Origin: Glaciozyma antarctica PI12
Lineage: Eukaryota; Basidiomycota; Microbotryomycetes; Kriegeriales; Camptobasidiaceae
Direction of reading: 5' to 3'
DNA: 64,000 nt
Assembly: GCA_002917775.1 (NCBI GenBank)
Contig: KZ627148.1
Coordinates: 1,934,061-1,998,060 of the forward strand
Part shown: positions 1 through 11,151 of the stretch, in pieces
Layout of the letters: every line of letters begins with the position of its first letter
How positions within the stretch are numbered: position 1 is the first letter of the stretch
Made by a program: the position numbers and the translations under genes
Notes under the pieces: model-generated
What the model saw: only the letters and a program-made list of their open reading frames with translations
Databases searched by the model: none
What the model was told of the DNA's origin: nothing

Positions 1-271
1 TTTGACACAACGACAAGCTCGACACTCTCAACGCCCACCTCGCGCATCACCACTCGTTCCAACAACAGCAGCTCCTCCTATCGCCTTCCCGGGTCGTCTC
101 CGCCAGGCGGGAACCCCTCTACCTTCGTTCGGCCTTTGCACCCGCCTCTTCTCTTCAAGCCGACCCCGAGGAAAGCTTCTCGAGCCGAATCAAGATCCCT
201 CGTCCCTCAGCACCACTCCCCTCCGTCCCTCCCTTCGCCAAGGTCGCTCCCTCCCGCACCACGCAAATTGA

Positions 272-2099
272 ATGGCGTCTTGCCAGACATTGACGGCTCC
301 GGACGAGGTCTTCTCGCGGCTCGTCTCGTCGGTTGGGAGTACGGTCGTCGTGGTGAGTGGCAGTGAGGCTGTCTGTAGGGAAGAAAGCTGATTCGGAGTC
401 ACTGCAGTCGACTGGCTCCCCGCAAACGGTCACAACAAGCACCGCTGTGTTCGTCACCATTTGCCCAACCGCCACCGCCTGCCCAACGAACACGACTTGC
501 GAGACTCCTTCTTGCACGACTAGCACCAGCTTCGATCCTGTCACCTCCACTATCCCCGTAAGTGCGGCGTCCCCGTTCTCGCCAAGAAGAAGAGGAGGAG
601 GTGGGCCTTAGGGAAGCAGGATCCGGGAGCTGACAATCTTTCCCTGTTGTCGTCTTGTTAGGGGAGCGTGCAGTCGTTAACGAGCTTCTTTACGAACGTC
701 GAGACGATCCTGTCGACGTCGCCAGGCGCCGTGAGCACCTCATGCTCTTCGACCACTCCTTCCCCTTCCTCAACGACAACCCCTCCGCCGTCCACCTCCG
801 CTCCTCTCACCACCGCCCCTCCTTTACCAGCTACAACACCTCGCACGACTGAAGAACCCTCCACCATCACCCAGTTCTCGACCGTCCTCCTCACCTTGAC
901 CGACAACTCCGGCCGCGTCTCGACTTCCACCTCCATCGCCCTCCTACAACCCGGCAAGCGCGGCTCGAGCAGCAAAGCCAACCCAGGTGCAATAGCGGGA
1001 GGCGTCGTAGGAGGAATCGCGGGGCTCCTCATGGTCGTCGGCCTGCTCTGGTTCCTCAAGTCGCGAGGCTTCTTCCGGCGCGACGGAGACGAGCACTTTA
1101 CCGAGGAAATGTGGAAGCCTTCTGCGCATTCACCTGGCGTCATCGTCGGCGCTCGAGCGGAGGACGAGGATGGAGGGAACCAGAGTGGAGACAGCGGAGC
1201 GATGATGAGCGAGAAGGACGGTGGCGTTTCGATGGGAGGGCAGGGGAATCAGCAGAGCTGGTACGGAGGGTCGGTGGATGGAGCAGCAGGAGCGTACCGG
1301 AGCACGAGTCCGGAGGTCGAGGGCTACGGTCCTCAAGCGGGCTATCGCGATTCGCGACAACCCGAGTACGACGCTCGGAGCTACGGCCGCCGCCTCTCTC
1401 ATCGCCAGAGCATGCAGAGCCACAGCAGTCACTCGCACGACGGCTTCGGATCTCAGCACTCGCCCTCGTCGTTCTCCCACATTCCCCTCCCCGACAACCG
1501 CCTCAGCCAGCAGCAGTATTACCAGCACATGTCGCAGGTCGCTCAGCAGCCTGGGAGCTTTGGCTTTGCGCCTTACGACAGTCGGCCCGAGGAACTCGCG
1601 GCGGGAGGATCGGATTCGGCCGATCATTCGGAGTCAGGGAGGACGGCGGCGACGACGGGTTCGAGCAACGGGTTCGCGAGCTCGTACTCGCAGCGAGAAC
1701 CCGCTCTGGCGCAAGCGAGACCGACTCTCCCCGTCATCGAAGGCTCGTACAATTCTGGATCCTCCTCCTCCGCCCCTACGTCCTCCATTCCTTCCACCGA
1801 TACCCCGTCCTCCGACCTTCCCTCCGCCGAAGCCTCGACCGCCTTCCTTTCGCCCGACTCTGCCACCGAGGTCGAACGGATCAAGTCGCACTTGCGCCCC
1901 GGCATGATGGCGCGGTCAGAATCGGCCGACTCGTTCACGGTGCCGTCTCAGTTCCTCGGCGCTCGAATAGCCAACGCGACGCCCACGGAGGAGAAGGCGG
2001 GGTTTGAGTTTGAGAAATCGGGGTGCGTCGTCTCGCTTCATCTCTGACGAAGAGCGATCTGACGGTTCGGGTCGCAGTTTGTCGTATTTGTCGAGCTAG
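272..2099 (+). CDS. Ser/Thr-rich single-pass plasma-membrane protein (sensor-like)
   Basis: Four exons (272-352, 408-557, 662-2022, 2078-2099) join in frame to give about 537 residues. The first 180 residues are rich in Ser, Thr and Pro with a few cysteines, as in O-glycosylated cell-wall-facing domains. A glycine-rich hydrophobic segment at about 185-208 (AIAGGVVGGIAGLLMVVGLL) is followed by basic residues, giving one membrane span with the long Ser/Gly/Gln-rich tail in the cytoplasm. This layout resembles fungal Mid2/Wsc-type sensors, but I see no WSC cysteine pattern. The start at 272 is the first ATG in frame with exon 2. No signal peptide is obvious there, so a further 5' exon may lie before the window. 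The last exon is only 22 nt. Function is inferred from architecture only. Confidence 0.7.
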
Positions 2100-2370
2100 A
2101 GTGGGAGACGAGGGCATCGTCCTCGGCTGGAGAGCGATGCTCTCTTCGTATTTGAGCTTCGCAGTAGTAATGGACTGGCCAACTGGATTATCTTGCACAA
2201 CAACTGAGAGAACTGAGAGCCTCCCTTCGAACGAACTACCCGAATCAACTACCCCTCGTACAGCCGCGATGAACCTCTCACGCACCCAGAACTGCTCGTC
2301 GAAGTCTGCGAAGGAAGAAAGTCGTCAGCTCGCCGAAGTCGACAAGAGCGAGCGAGCGAGAGGGAAGAAC

Positions 2371-4166
2371 TCACTCGAAGAGCATAATATCGCCCCAAAC
2401 GTAGCCACCCGGCAACGGCGCCGTCACCGTATCCGTCATTAAATGCTCCTGCCCCAACATCAAGCGCCCCCACTCGTCGATCCTAATCTTGCTCGCAACA
2501 CCGCGCCCGACTCCCACCGCAGGAACGTCTCGAATCCGCTCCTTCTTCCCTATCCGACCCTTGACGAGGTTCAGGAATGGCGCATGCGACGATTCCCGCT
2601 CGCGGGGTCGAGGACGACTCGCGCTCGGGCGATCCTGCTTGATGAGAGGAGGGGAGGAGAGGTGCGTTCGTCCTCCTCGACGGTTCCGGTTCAAGTCGGC
2701 GATGACTTTTCGACTGAGGTGATCGAGGGCGGCGACGCGAGAGAAAGGAGTGTTGCTGAACTTGGGAGGTTGGTGGAGGGATCGCCAGAGGAGGGGAGTG
2801 CCGGGGAAGGAGGTCTGGAGGTCCGAGAGACTGTGCGAGAGTCGGTCGGAGTACCATTGGAGTCGGGAGGTCGAGAGCTCGCTGAATGGGTCGGCACCGT
2901 GTTGTTCGTCGAGAGCGGTCAAGTGGCGGAGGTCCCAGAAGCCCAATTAGAATTCGAGGAGGTCGGGATAAGGGCAAGTCGGAGGGATGAGGAGAGGAGG
3001 AGGATGGCGATGTGCGAGAGGCGATCGGACATGGCGACTGCGTCAAGAGATAGGTTAGGGGAGGATTGAGGGAGCGAGAGGCGAAAGGCGTACCTGGAGG
3101 ATAGAAATGCGCGTCCCTGAAGAGCGACTCCCGCTCGAACTCGACGCGGTTCGCGAGTCCGTAGTGGAAGACGGTCACAACCATAAAGTCGTAGTTGTCG
3201 ATGTAGCAGACCGAGGGCCGACTCTCGTCAAAGCTGGTCTGGTTGCCGGGAGCGACCTTCTCGTCGATGCCGTTCTCGAAGCGAGGAGGGGAGAGAGGGT
3301 GGTCCAGTGCGATCGTAGTGAAGACGCCGCCGGAGAGGTTGCAGAAATCGCGGTTGTGTAGGCGTTCGACGTGGTCGCCAAAGAGGAGGACGGTGCGGCC
3401 TTGGAGCCAGGGCAGGGGGAGGGAAGAGTCGGAATGGGGAGAAGGGCGGGAGGTGGGAAGGGCGAGAGGTTCGGTTGTCTCGCTTCCGAGAGCGAGGGTT
3501 GTTCGACGCAGGGATGCCATGAGCTCTGGCGGCGTGCAGGTAGGATCGTAGGGGAGCCACTGATTTCGCTCGGGAACGTCCTGATCCGCCTTCATTCGTC
3601 CGTACTCGGAATAAGGCTCTTCGCAGCTGCGCTCGAAATCGTCAGCTTTGCCCTGCACGAAACTAGATTGCGTGTACTCACCCAGATACGCGTTGGGATA
3701 GCAGCCCAAAGTCCTCAAGAATGTGCTCCGCTCTTCGGCGACCTCCGTGGTTCCATGCCATCCCTCCGAACCCTCCAAACGCGACGAGACCCAGTACGAG
3801 GAGAGCGAACGACACGAAACCGCGCCGCTTCGGTATGGACGCAAGGAGGGCGGTGGGACTGGGGGGAGGGGAGTTGGGCGGGAAGTCGAAGACGAGGCGC
3901 TTCTCCTCGTCGCGTCGGCCATAGCTGTTGTTGAAAGAGATGGGGCTTGGCTTGAGGTGTCCTCCGTTCCACTGCGACCACGAGTTCTTTCGAACGCGGA
4001 ACTGGCCGACTCCCGCGTCGAGGGAGGCGTGGCGCTTCCACCGAGGGTTTTGCGAGACGCTCCTGAGCGTGGCGGGATCGTTGTCGGCTCCGTTGCTGGT
4101 CGGCGTCGCCATGGGGAAAGCGGTGGTGGGGCGCTGGAGAGAGAGGAGAAGAGGAGGAGAGACCAT
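2371..4166 (-). CDS. Membrane-anchored SGNH/PC-esterase-like protein, with one frame break
   Basis: Three exons: 4166-3682, 3626-3094 and 3037-2371, separated by 55-56 nt introns. The N-terminus is a short cytoplasmic stretch, then one hydrophobic span (FVSFALLVLGLVAFGGFGG), so a type II membrane protein is likely. The lumenal part carries a block I strand (RTVLLFGDHVER), a Cys pair, an FWDLR motif and a C-terminal DEWGRLMLGQ...TDT motif. These resemble fungal proteins related to the PC-esterase family, which act on cell-wall or capsule glycans. The block I Ser appears to be His (GDH). In exon 3 the reading frame breaks near 2925-2955: the frame entering from exon 2 stops at 2919, while the conserved FWDLR part continues in another frame, consistent with one missing base. 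A second ATG at 4112 is an alternative start with good context. Confidence 0.6.
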
Positions 4167-4607
4167 CAGCACACGGCTTCTCAATTAATAGAGATGGCCG
4201 CACTAGGAAAGGTTAGCGGACGATCGTTTCGTGCCTTAATGTTGTGTTTCCTTGTCCGGTGAACTGCCCAGGGCAAGGACTTGATTCTTGAAGCAGTCTG
4301 TGCAGCAGGAGAGAGCAGACCAGGATGAAGACGAACGGAGAGCTGTTCAGAGCGCAGAGAAGAGTTTGAGTTTTGAATGGCACGCAGATCAATCCACGTG
4401 AGGAACGGGAGCGGATTCCTTGAACGTGTCGAGACGCGACGCGTGCAGAAAGGGCATCGTTGTGAGGAGCGTCGAGCTTGACTGTGTTGAGGAGGAGGAG
4501 GAGGAGGAGAGAAGGAGAAAGGGCCACGTCAGCAGGAGGAAAAGGTTGGGAAATAAAATCGGAATTCGCCTCCTCTTCGCTCTCCCCTCTCCACTTCGTT
4601 TCTTTCA
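4167..4607. other. Intergenic region upstream of the 2371-4166 gene
   Basis: About 440 bases between the start of the minus-strand esterase-like gene and the degraded plus-strand remnant. I see a GA-rich stretch around 4480-4530 but no gene or clear promoter motif. Confidence 0.4.
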
Positions 4608-4713
4608 GTGAAGGCGCTCGCTGTCACCACCTCAGCCACTGCCTCAACGAGCAGACTGGGCGAGCTCTTCCTCGTAAAATTGGCGCCTCCTCAATCTTTG
4701 ATACTCGCTATTC

Positions 4714-5706
4714 GTGATTCCGTCGTCGCTCGCCTCGCTGGTCTCGCCGGTCTCCCATCGTTGTTTCGCACTCAAGAGTCGTCGTCAGCCCCTCGACGAG
4801 CGCTACCTCGTCAAGTTCAGCGCGATACTCGACCTGCCCTCGCGCTTCTGTTCCGTCTTGGAGGAACGCATCGCCCTCGTCTACTCCGTCACCTCGGGCC
4901 CAGGCGCCCTCCCCCTCTCTCCCTTCTTTCGGGAGAATCGATGAGACTACGTCCTCAAATCTTCCCTCTACAGCTTGAGGCTCGCATGGTGCTTCCTCTG
5001 CCTCCCTGTCTACGCCAACCTTCGTCAACGCATCGACGCGCTCAAGGAAGGAACGTCCGAGTCGCTGCCTGAACGACGTCGCCTCTCGGAGCGATACGAG
5101 TTTCTTCTTGAGCCCGTTTATCGGTCGACGCTCAAGGCGGCGAGGATGATGGCGTCGTGCTTGCACAATGCGCCGTCGTTGCCGTTCATGATCAACTGGC
5201 CTAGTACAAGGATCGAGAGGTGGATTGCGATCTCGATGGAGTCGAAAACGGTCGAGGAGGGTGGGGAGGGTGGGGAGGGGATTAAGAAAGATGGTGGAGC
5301 TCGGCTGGTGAGCCATCTCTGCTCGTTCCGTGCGGGATTGCGAAGGTCAAGCTGCTGACTCTGTTTACTCTCCAGGATGCTCAGCACGCTCAAGAAGATC
5401 GGAAGGTCGCGTCCTCTAGACGAGTAGCTCGTATCGTCCCTCGAAATCGCCGTCCTCAACCTCCAACTCGAAGTCTCATCCGCCCTCCCGACCACTTCCT
5501 TCCATCTCAACGCGGCTTTCCCCTCCCCCTCCGTCAGCTCCGACGCCACGCTCTACAGCTTCGGAGCTCTCCCGACGCTTCCGATGCCATTCAACCTGGA
5601 GGATCTTTTCGCAGCGCCGATGTTTGGCGGAGGTTGGGTGCAGGATGTTTTTGGAGCTACTGGGCTGCAGGATGACAGGCAGGAGTGGGTACCGACACCG
5701 ATGTAG
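4714..5706 (+). pseudogene. Decayed C-terminal remnant of an unidentified protein gene
   Basis: A protein-like stretch reads from about 4714 (RYLVKFSAILDLPSRF, then WCFLCLPVYANLRQR, then SLPFMINWPSTRIERW) and ends at a TAG at 5704-5706. It keeps a normal-looking intron at 5308-5375. It is not an intact gene: an in-frame TGA lies near 4942, a TAG near 5427 (between PLDE and LVSSLEIAVLNLQ), and the two sides of the intron are in different frames. No start or N-terminal domain is found upstream. The helical, Leu/Arg-rich character would fit the C-terminal part of a fungal-specific transcription factor, but I could not identify the family. The stops lie inside otherwise continuous frames, so they look like real decay rather than the single-base indels seen elsewhere in this window. 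Confidence 0.6.
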
Positions 5707-6966
5707 AGCAATATGCATCAGTAAACATCGTCCATGAAAGGAACGAGCCAGCGCGCGTGAGTGTTTTGAAGCCGGACTCCGGAGGGAGCCAGAACTGAGA
5801 GTGGCGCCGGTTTATAAGTCGAGTTCGAGTCACGCAGAGGTGCGGGACGTGGCTGGAACTCCAATCTGAGACTCGGACAAGGGTGACCTGGCTCTAGGGT
5901 GGGATTCGGAGGACGAAGGGCCGGAAGGAGGAAGCGAGGGGAGCGAGGGGTGGGTCCAGCGCTCCTTGGCGACGTTCTTCCTTCCCCCGCACTTTGACGT
6001 GCTCCCGCTTCCTAAAGCTTGCAATTTTCTGTGGAATGCGCGGTCCTCTGCCGCCTACGTAAAAAAAAAAGGCAAGTCCGTAGGGCGTCCAGCCGGGAAT
6101 GCGCGAGGAATGTGCTAAAATCACACTGAGGAGAATGACGAGGGCCATGGTACACAAGCCGTACAAGGTCTAGCTTGGTCTTTACTTGCGAGCTCTTTTT
6201 GGGAGGACGAGACAGAACTGAGGAGGGTGGGTTCGGGCGGAACTTCGTGGGGAGCGCCCGCGGACTGCAAGCGCCGAGATCGCTGAAGATCAAACCCTTC
6301 TACGTGCGAGGATCTCTTCTGTGCTCTCAAAAGGGGCATTCGTAGGAAGGGAGTGCGCAGCACTCCGAACCTGGCCAGACAGAGTCGCAGAAAGCACGCG
6401 CTCACCGCCTGTCCAGCGACCTTTCTACTTTCCCTCTCATTGATCCCCCTACCCCTCCAACAAGTCCGTTCGTCCTGTTACAATCTTTCGACCCCCCGAG
6501 TCAGGCCTGCATGCCGTATCCTACGAATGCCTCTTCGCCTTCCTCTCAACGCCAGGAAACCCGCTTCGCAAGACCACAGATCTCTCCTCCCTCGAAACCA
6601 TCGGTTCGCTCTCACCTTCGCATCGGAAAGACACCAAACAAGCTGCCAGAATCGCAAATGCCCGTGGATGCCGATTTGAGGGGCTACTCCTCGCACGAAG
6701 GCGGTGCGCACCAAGCCGTAGGTGTTCTCGTTCCCCTCACTCTCGCGATTGCGAGCTGAGTCCTCCTTCGCCACTAGGTCACTGGCAATCCTCCTCTCCC
6801 GGTATTCGCAGCACCCTGCCGACACCCCTCGCATTCCCCTCTCCAAACTCGACCAACCTCGCCTCCACACTCTCCTGATCCCGCCACTCCCCATTCTCCC
6901 ATCTCCCAACCTCCTACCCCCAACTCGCAACGCCTCATCTTTATCCACGCTCAAGAATCCACCGCA
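5707..6966. other. Intergenic region upstream of the homeodomain gene
   Basis: About 1.26 kb with no supportable gene. A TATA-like TTTATAAG lies at 5811-5818 and an A10 run at about 6061-6070. The open frames here lack family features and conserved splice structure. It probably holds the promoter and leader of the downstream homeodomain gene. Confidence 0.45.
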
Positions 6967-8105
6967 ATGTGGGAGTCCTCCGTCGAGACGCTCCTGCAGA
7001 CACGGCGAATGCGAAAAACCATCGTCCCCGAGCAGCTCGAAGTCCTCGTTTCGATCTTCGAGCAGAATCAGAAGCCTTGCTTCGACGCGAGGGAAAGCTT
7101 GAGTGAGCAGCTGGGGATGACGAACAGGGAGGTTCAAGTGAGTGAAGCTCGGAGCGTTGCGAAGTCGGCGCTGACCTCGCGAGGTAGATTTGGTTTCAAA
7201 ATCGACGAGCGAAAGTGAGTCGAATCGTCGTCAAGTCTCCTCCCTGCTCAGAGATGCCGGGATCGAGAGTGAGGTGGACGACGAAGGACGAGCAGAGTCG
7301 AAAGCAGGAGCTGTCGAGGCCGAAACGCTGGTCGTTGTCGTCGTCGTCGTCCACCTCCATCCTCAGCAACAGCATCCAATCTCCTAGCCTCGCAGAACGC
7401 CAAAGCAGTTACGGCCCCTCTCCAAGCCTGGCCAGCGCCCTCGCTAGCCGTCCTTCCCCCTCCCCCCTCCCTCTCCCCAACCTCCCCTACCCCCTCTCCT
7501 CCCCGACCAACGTCCCTCCCCAACCACAGCCATCGTCGTCGTTCGCCCGCAAAAGCGACTTCTCCTCGAGCAGAGCCTTCACGCCACCGCCTTCGAGCGC
7601 TGGAAGCGACTTGTCCGCAGACTCGGCAAACAGCGCCTCGACGTACTTGCCAGGACCCTCCAACCTTTCCTTCTCTGTCGCTCGACTAGGATCTCGGCTC
7701 TCTCCGCCGAACCCTTGGACGCGGACGACAGACGAGCAGCTCCCCTCCACCCTCCGCCTCCCTCCCGTGCTCTCCTCTCTCCCCTCGTGCCTTCCCCCAT
7801 CCATCGCACACCGCCCATCTTTCACCAACCGTGTGCTCAAGCGCAAGTTCCACCTCCCGTCGCTCGAAGGCCTCGTCGAAAGCGTCGGCGGGATCAGCTG
7901 CGGGTACATCCCTCCCACCAGGATCCACGCTCGTCGCCCTCCGCTCGACTCTCTTCCTCTCCCCACCTCGCCTTCCCTCCCGCCTCCACTACGTCGAGCG
8001 AGCGCCCAAGGTTTCGTCCCTCCAGCAGGGGGAGAAGCACGACCGGGTTCGTCGTACGTTGCCTTTGAGAGGGGAGAGCTGGCGCGGGCGAGCAAGAGGA
8101 GTTGA
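6967..8105 (+). CDS. Homeodomain transcription factor
   Basis: Two exons (6967-7137 and 7188-8105) give about 362 residues. The homeodomain lies at the extreme N-terminus (about residues 12-70). It runs from RRMRKTIVPEQLEVL through LGMTNREVQ to the recognition helix IWFQNRRAK. The single 50 nt intron sits exactly before the IWFQN codons, which fixes the splice and frame. Spacing is that of a typical 60-residue homeodomain, not a TALE type, with Gln at the specificity position. The rest is Ser/Pro-rich low complexity, with one more ordered patch near LKRKFHLPSLEGLVESVGG. A possible 37 nt intron right after NRRAK would break the frame, so I keep that stretch as coding. Nuclear DNA-binding regulator; targets unknown. 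Confidence 0.85.
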
Positions 8106-8634
8106 GTCGCAGACGAGCAATTGAGTAGAGAAGATGATAAGAAGGAGCTGGTGGAGAAGGAGAGAGGGCTGATGCTGGAGACGGGGAGCGATGAGGCGAA
8201 GGAGAGAAGACGGGTCCGGCGATAGTGTGAGGAATCTTGCAAGGCTTTTTGCTGCTCTGACGTCGGCGAGCGTTGGGCTGTGGTTGGAGTGTGAGCTGCT
8301 GTTCGCCCCGAGCACCCGGATCAAGGCTGGCAGAGTCGTTACGTGCCTGAATCTCGAGGCAACTTGAAGGATGGGCGATCTTCTGAAAGGGGAGACGTGG
8401 TGGTCGTTCGCCGAGCGAGGAGAGCTTGAGGGACAGCCAGACGTCCAGGCGGTGTAGGTCGAAGGGCTTCAAGAGAGCAAGACAGATGTTGAGCGATAGG
8501 CCAAAGACGTCCGCGGAGAACCGCAGTTCACTTCCCCTCACCTTGATTAATTAGAGTAGCTCAACAGCGACGCTCACAAACCTTTGAGGGGAGAAGGCTC
8601 TTCTTTAGCCTGGTCCACTCTTCTCGCTCACTCG
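8106..8634. other. Intergenic region before the CAP10-like gene
   Basis: About 530 bases between two tandem plus-strand genes. It should contain the 3' end of the homeodomain transcript and the promoter of the glycosyltransferase gene. I see no gene in it. Confidence 0.4.
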
Positions 8635-11151
8635 ATGCACGCTCGACGACCCTCGAGGGCTGGTTCTCCAGACCTGATCCTCCCTCTTCCTTCTCCCTTC
8701 ATCTCCTCCGGCCCCGCCTACGACAGCACACGAACAGAAGGAGGTCAACCACGCAACAAGCGCAGGCGCTCACGGGCTGATTTCCAGCAAGGAACGCTCA
8801 GCTCGCGGCTGCTGGCCATCTCCGTCCGACCGTTCAAGTCGCGACGAGCGCTCGTCCTTCTCGCCAGCCTCTTCGCCCTCTGGATCCTCGGCACAGTATG
8901 CTTGGCCAACTACCACCTCCTCGCCAGCACTCCCGTCTCCCCCGTCTTCATCCCCCTCATTCGACAGAGCGGCAAGCTCATCCACCGCATCTCCCCCGCC
9001 GTCGGTAGTCGCATCAACCGCTGGTCCGACGTTCAATCAGCTGCGGACCCCAAGCGACCTCTCACCTCAGCCGAGAAGGCCGCTCGACTCTCCCACACGT
9101 TCCATCCCAACGGCCTCCTCCTCGTCAACCCTCTCGGACGACACCCCATCGAGGTCCTAATCGAGGCCGCTCAGCGGCGCTGGAACGACAAGTTGGCGAA
9201 GCAGAGCAGGACGCTCAAGGAGGCTGTGAAGGAGTACAAGCTGCGCTACAAGCGGAATCCGCCCAAGGGCTTTGACGAGTGGTGCGTTCGTTTCGGAGGA
9301 GAGGGAGGCGACGGGAGCTGACTGGCCGCGTGCTGCGTTGTAGGTGGGAGTTTGCGGAGCGAAACAACGTCAAGCTTAGGGACGAGTACGACCAGATCGA
9401 CCACGATATGGCGCCTCATCGAGCTCTGTGCGTTCCTCGTCGTTGTTCTGAAGACCTCGGAGCTGACTTTGCGTATCTCGGCAGCGAACCTCACGATAGT
9501 CGGCATCGCAACAAGGTCATGCAGGAGCGACTTCACACCTTCACCCTCGCTATGCTTCCTGGAGAAGCCGGTGCCCCAAAGTCCTACGGGCAATGGGCTG
9601 GTCTCGAGCGCGCGACGGACGTCGCTGAGGTCCTTCAGCTATTCTCCGGCCGACTCCCTCGCGCGATCAACTGCACTTTCATCGTGGACGACAACCCTGC
9701 CGTCATGCTTCCCTACTCTCAGCGCGATCGCATGGTCGAACTGGCGTCTCAAGGCGAATGTGCGTCGCCGGTTCGGTTCGGATGGCTCCTTACTTGGTTG
9801 CTGACTTGCGTTGGCTCCTTCCCTGCAGATTACGGGCCTTCAGAATTCCTCGAGCCCGACGACCCTCATCTCTCCAACTTTGCGAAAGCCTGCGCCAGCA
9901 ACTCTCCTCTCCGCCGAGCTGAGCGAGGCGAACCCACTCCCGACTTTTCCGGTACCGCCCTCCGTTCGTTCATTTGGGACCACCCCAAGGCCGCCGACCT
10001 CTGCCAGCATCCCGAATTCCGCAAGCTCCACGGTCATACGATGCAGCAAGGCGTTCCTCTCAGCGGTCTCGTCCCTCTCTTCACTTTCGCCAAGACGGGC
10101 CTTCACGCCGATATTCTCGTCACTCCGCTCGAGCAGTACTCTCCCACCTACCTAGGCTACGACCCGCCGTGGGATCGTAAGCCCGAGAACCAGCTCCTTT
10201 GGCGAGGTGCGTCCTGTGCGCTTTTCGTTGTTTGGGCGGCGCTGACTCCTTTCACAGGCTCGACGACCGGAGTCGAGTTTGACAAGCACACGCCCTGGAA
10301 GCTCTCGCAGCGTGTTCGACTGCACATGATGAGCCAGGACATGGAAGGAGATCGTCAAGTCATTTGGTCTCAGCGCGGCGCGACGCGGGAATCCAACATG
10401 ACCGTCGCTTCGCTCAACCGCCTCTACATGGACACGTCGTTCACGACTGGACCGGTGCAGTGTGATCCCGAGACGTGCGAGATTATGCGCAAGACGATCA
10501 ATTTCAAGGACATCAAGGGTTTGGATGATTCACTGCAGGTGCGTTCGTGTTCGTGCTGTGGTGGGAAAGTGTGGGAGCTGACGTTTTCTGTGGTAGTACA
10601 AGTACATGATGGACGTTGATGGGAACGGCTGGAGCGGTCGATTCCATCGCCTCATGTCGTCTCGCTCGCTGGTCCTCAAGTGCGTCTTTGCTCGCCGTTC
10701 TTCCCGGGACTCGTGCTGACCTCGTTCGTTCCTGCAGATCTACCGTATTCCCCGAGTGGTACGCCGATCGCGTTCAGCCTTGGGTTCAGTGCGTCTTCCT
10801 TGGTCTCCTTCGCTCCCCCTCCCCCCCTGACGCCTTTCGCAGCTATGTCCCAATCAAGGTCGACTACTCGGATTTGTACGACACGCTGGCGTTCTTTATT
10901 GGCACACCTGAAGGTCAAGGAGGTCATGATTCGCTTGCGGAGAAGATTGGGGAGAATGGGCGAGTTTGGGCGCAGGAGTACTGGCGAACGGTCGACATGG
11001 CGTGCGTTCTTTTCTCTCTTCCCTTTGACGTGCGCTGATTCGTTTGAGACTTAGTTCATACATGTACCGCCTTATCCTCGAGTACTCGCGTCTCCTCGCT
11101 ACCGGCGAAGAGGAGGTCGACTACATTGATCCGACGGCATTTGAGCTGTAG
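8635..11151 (+). CDS. CAP10-type glycosyltransferase (GT90 family)
   Basis: Nine exons join cleanly. Introns are 9282-9343, 9428-9484, 9760-9828, 10207-10257, 10539-10596, 10680-10737, 10789-10842 and 11002-11054, all starting GTGCGT. The ATG at 8635 begins a type II membrane protein. A basic N-terminus precedes a signal anchor (ALVLLASLFALWILGTVCLA) and then a lumenal CAP10 domain. Family features include NPPKGFDEWWEFA, DHPKAADLC, the LWRG segment before STTGVEF, KYMMDVDGNGWSGRFHRL and the SSRSLVLKST...EWYADRVQPW...HYVPIKVDYSDL block. Members such as cryptococcal Cxt1 and Cap10 act in the Golgi as beta-1,2-xylosyltransferases on mannan, capsule or glycolipid acceptors. The acceptor here is not known. 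I see no frame break. Confidence 0.92.

Noticed and set aside
6967-8105. Mating-type HD locus
   Set aside because: Only one homeodomain gene is present, with no divergent HD partner. The neighbouring gene is a glycosyltransferase.
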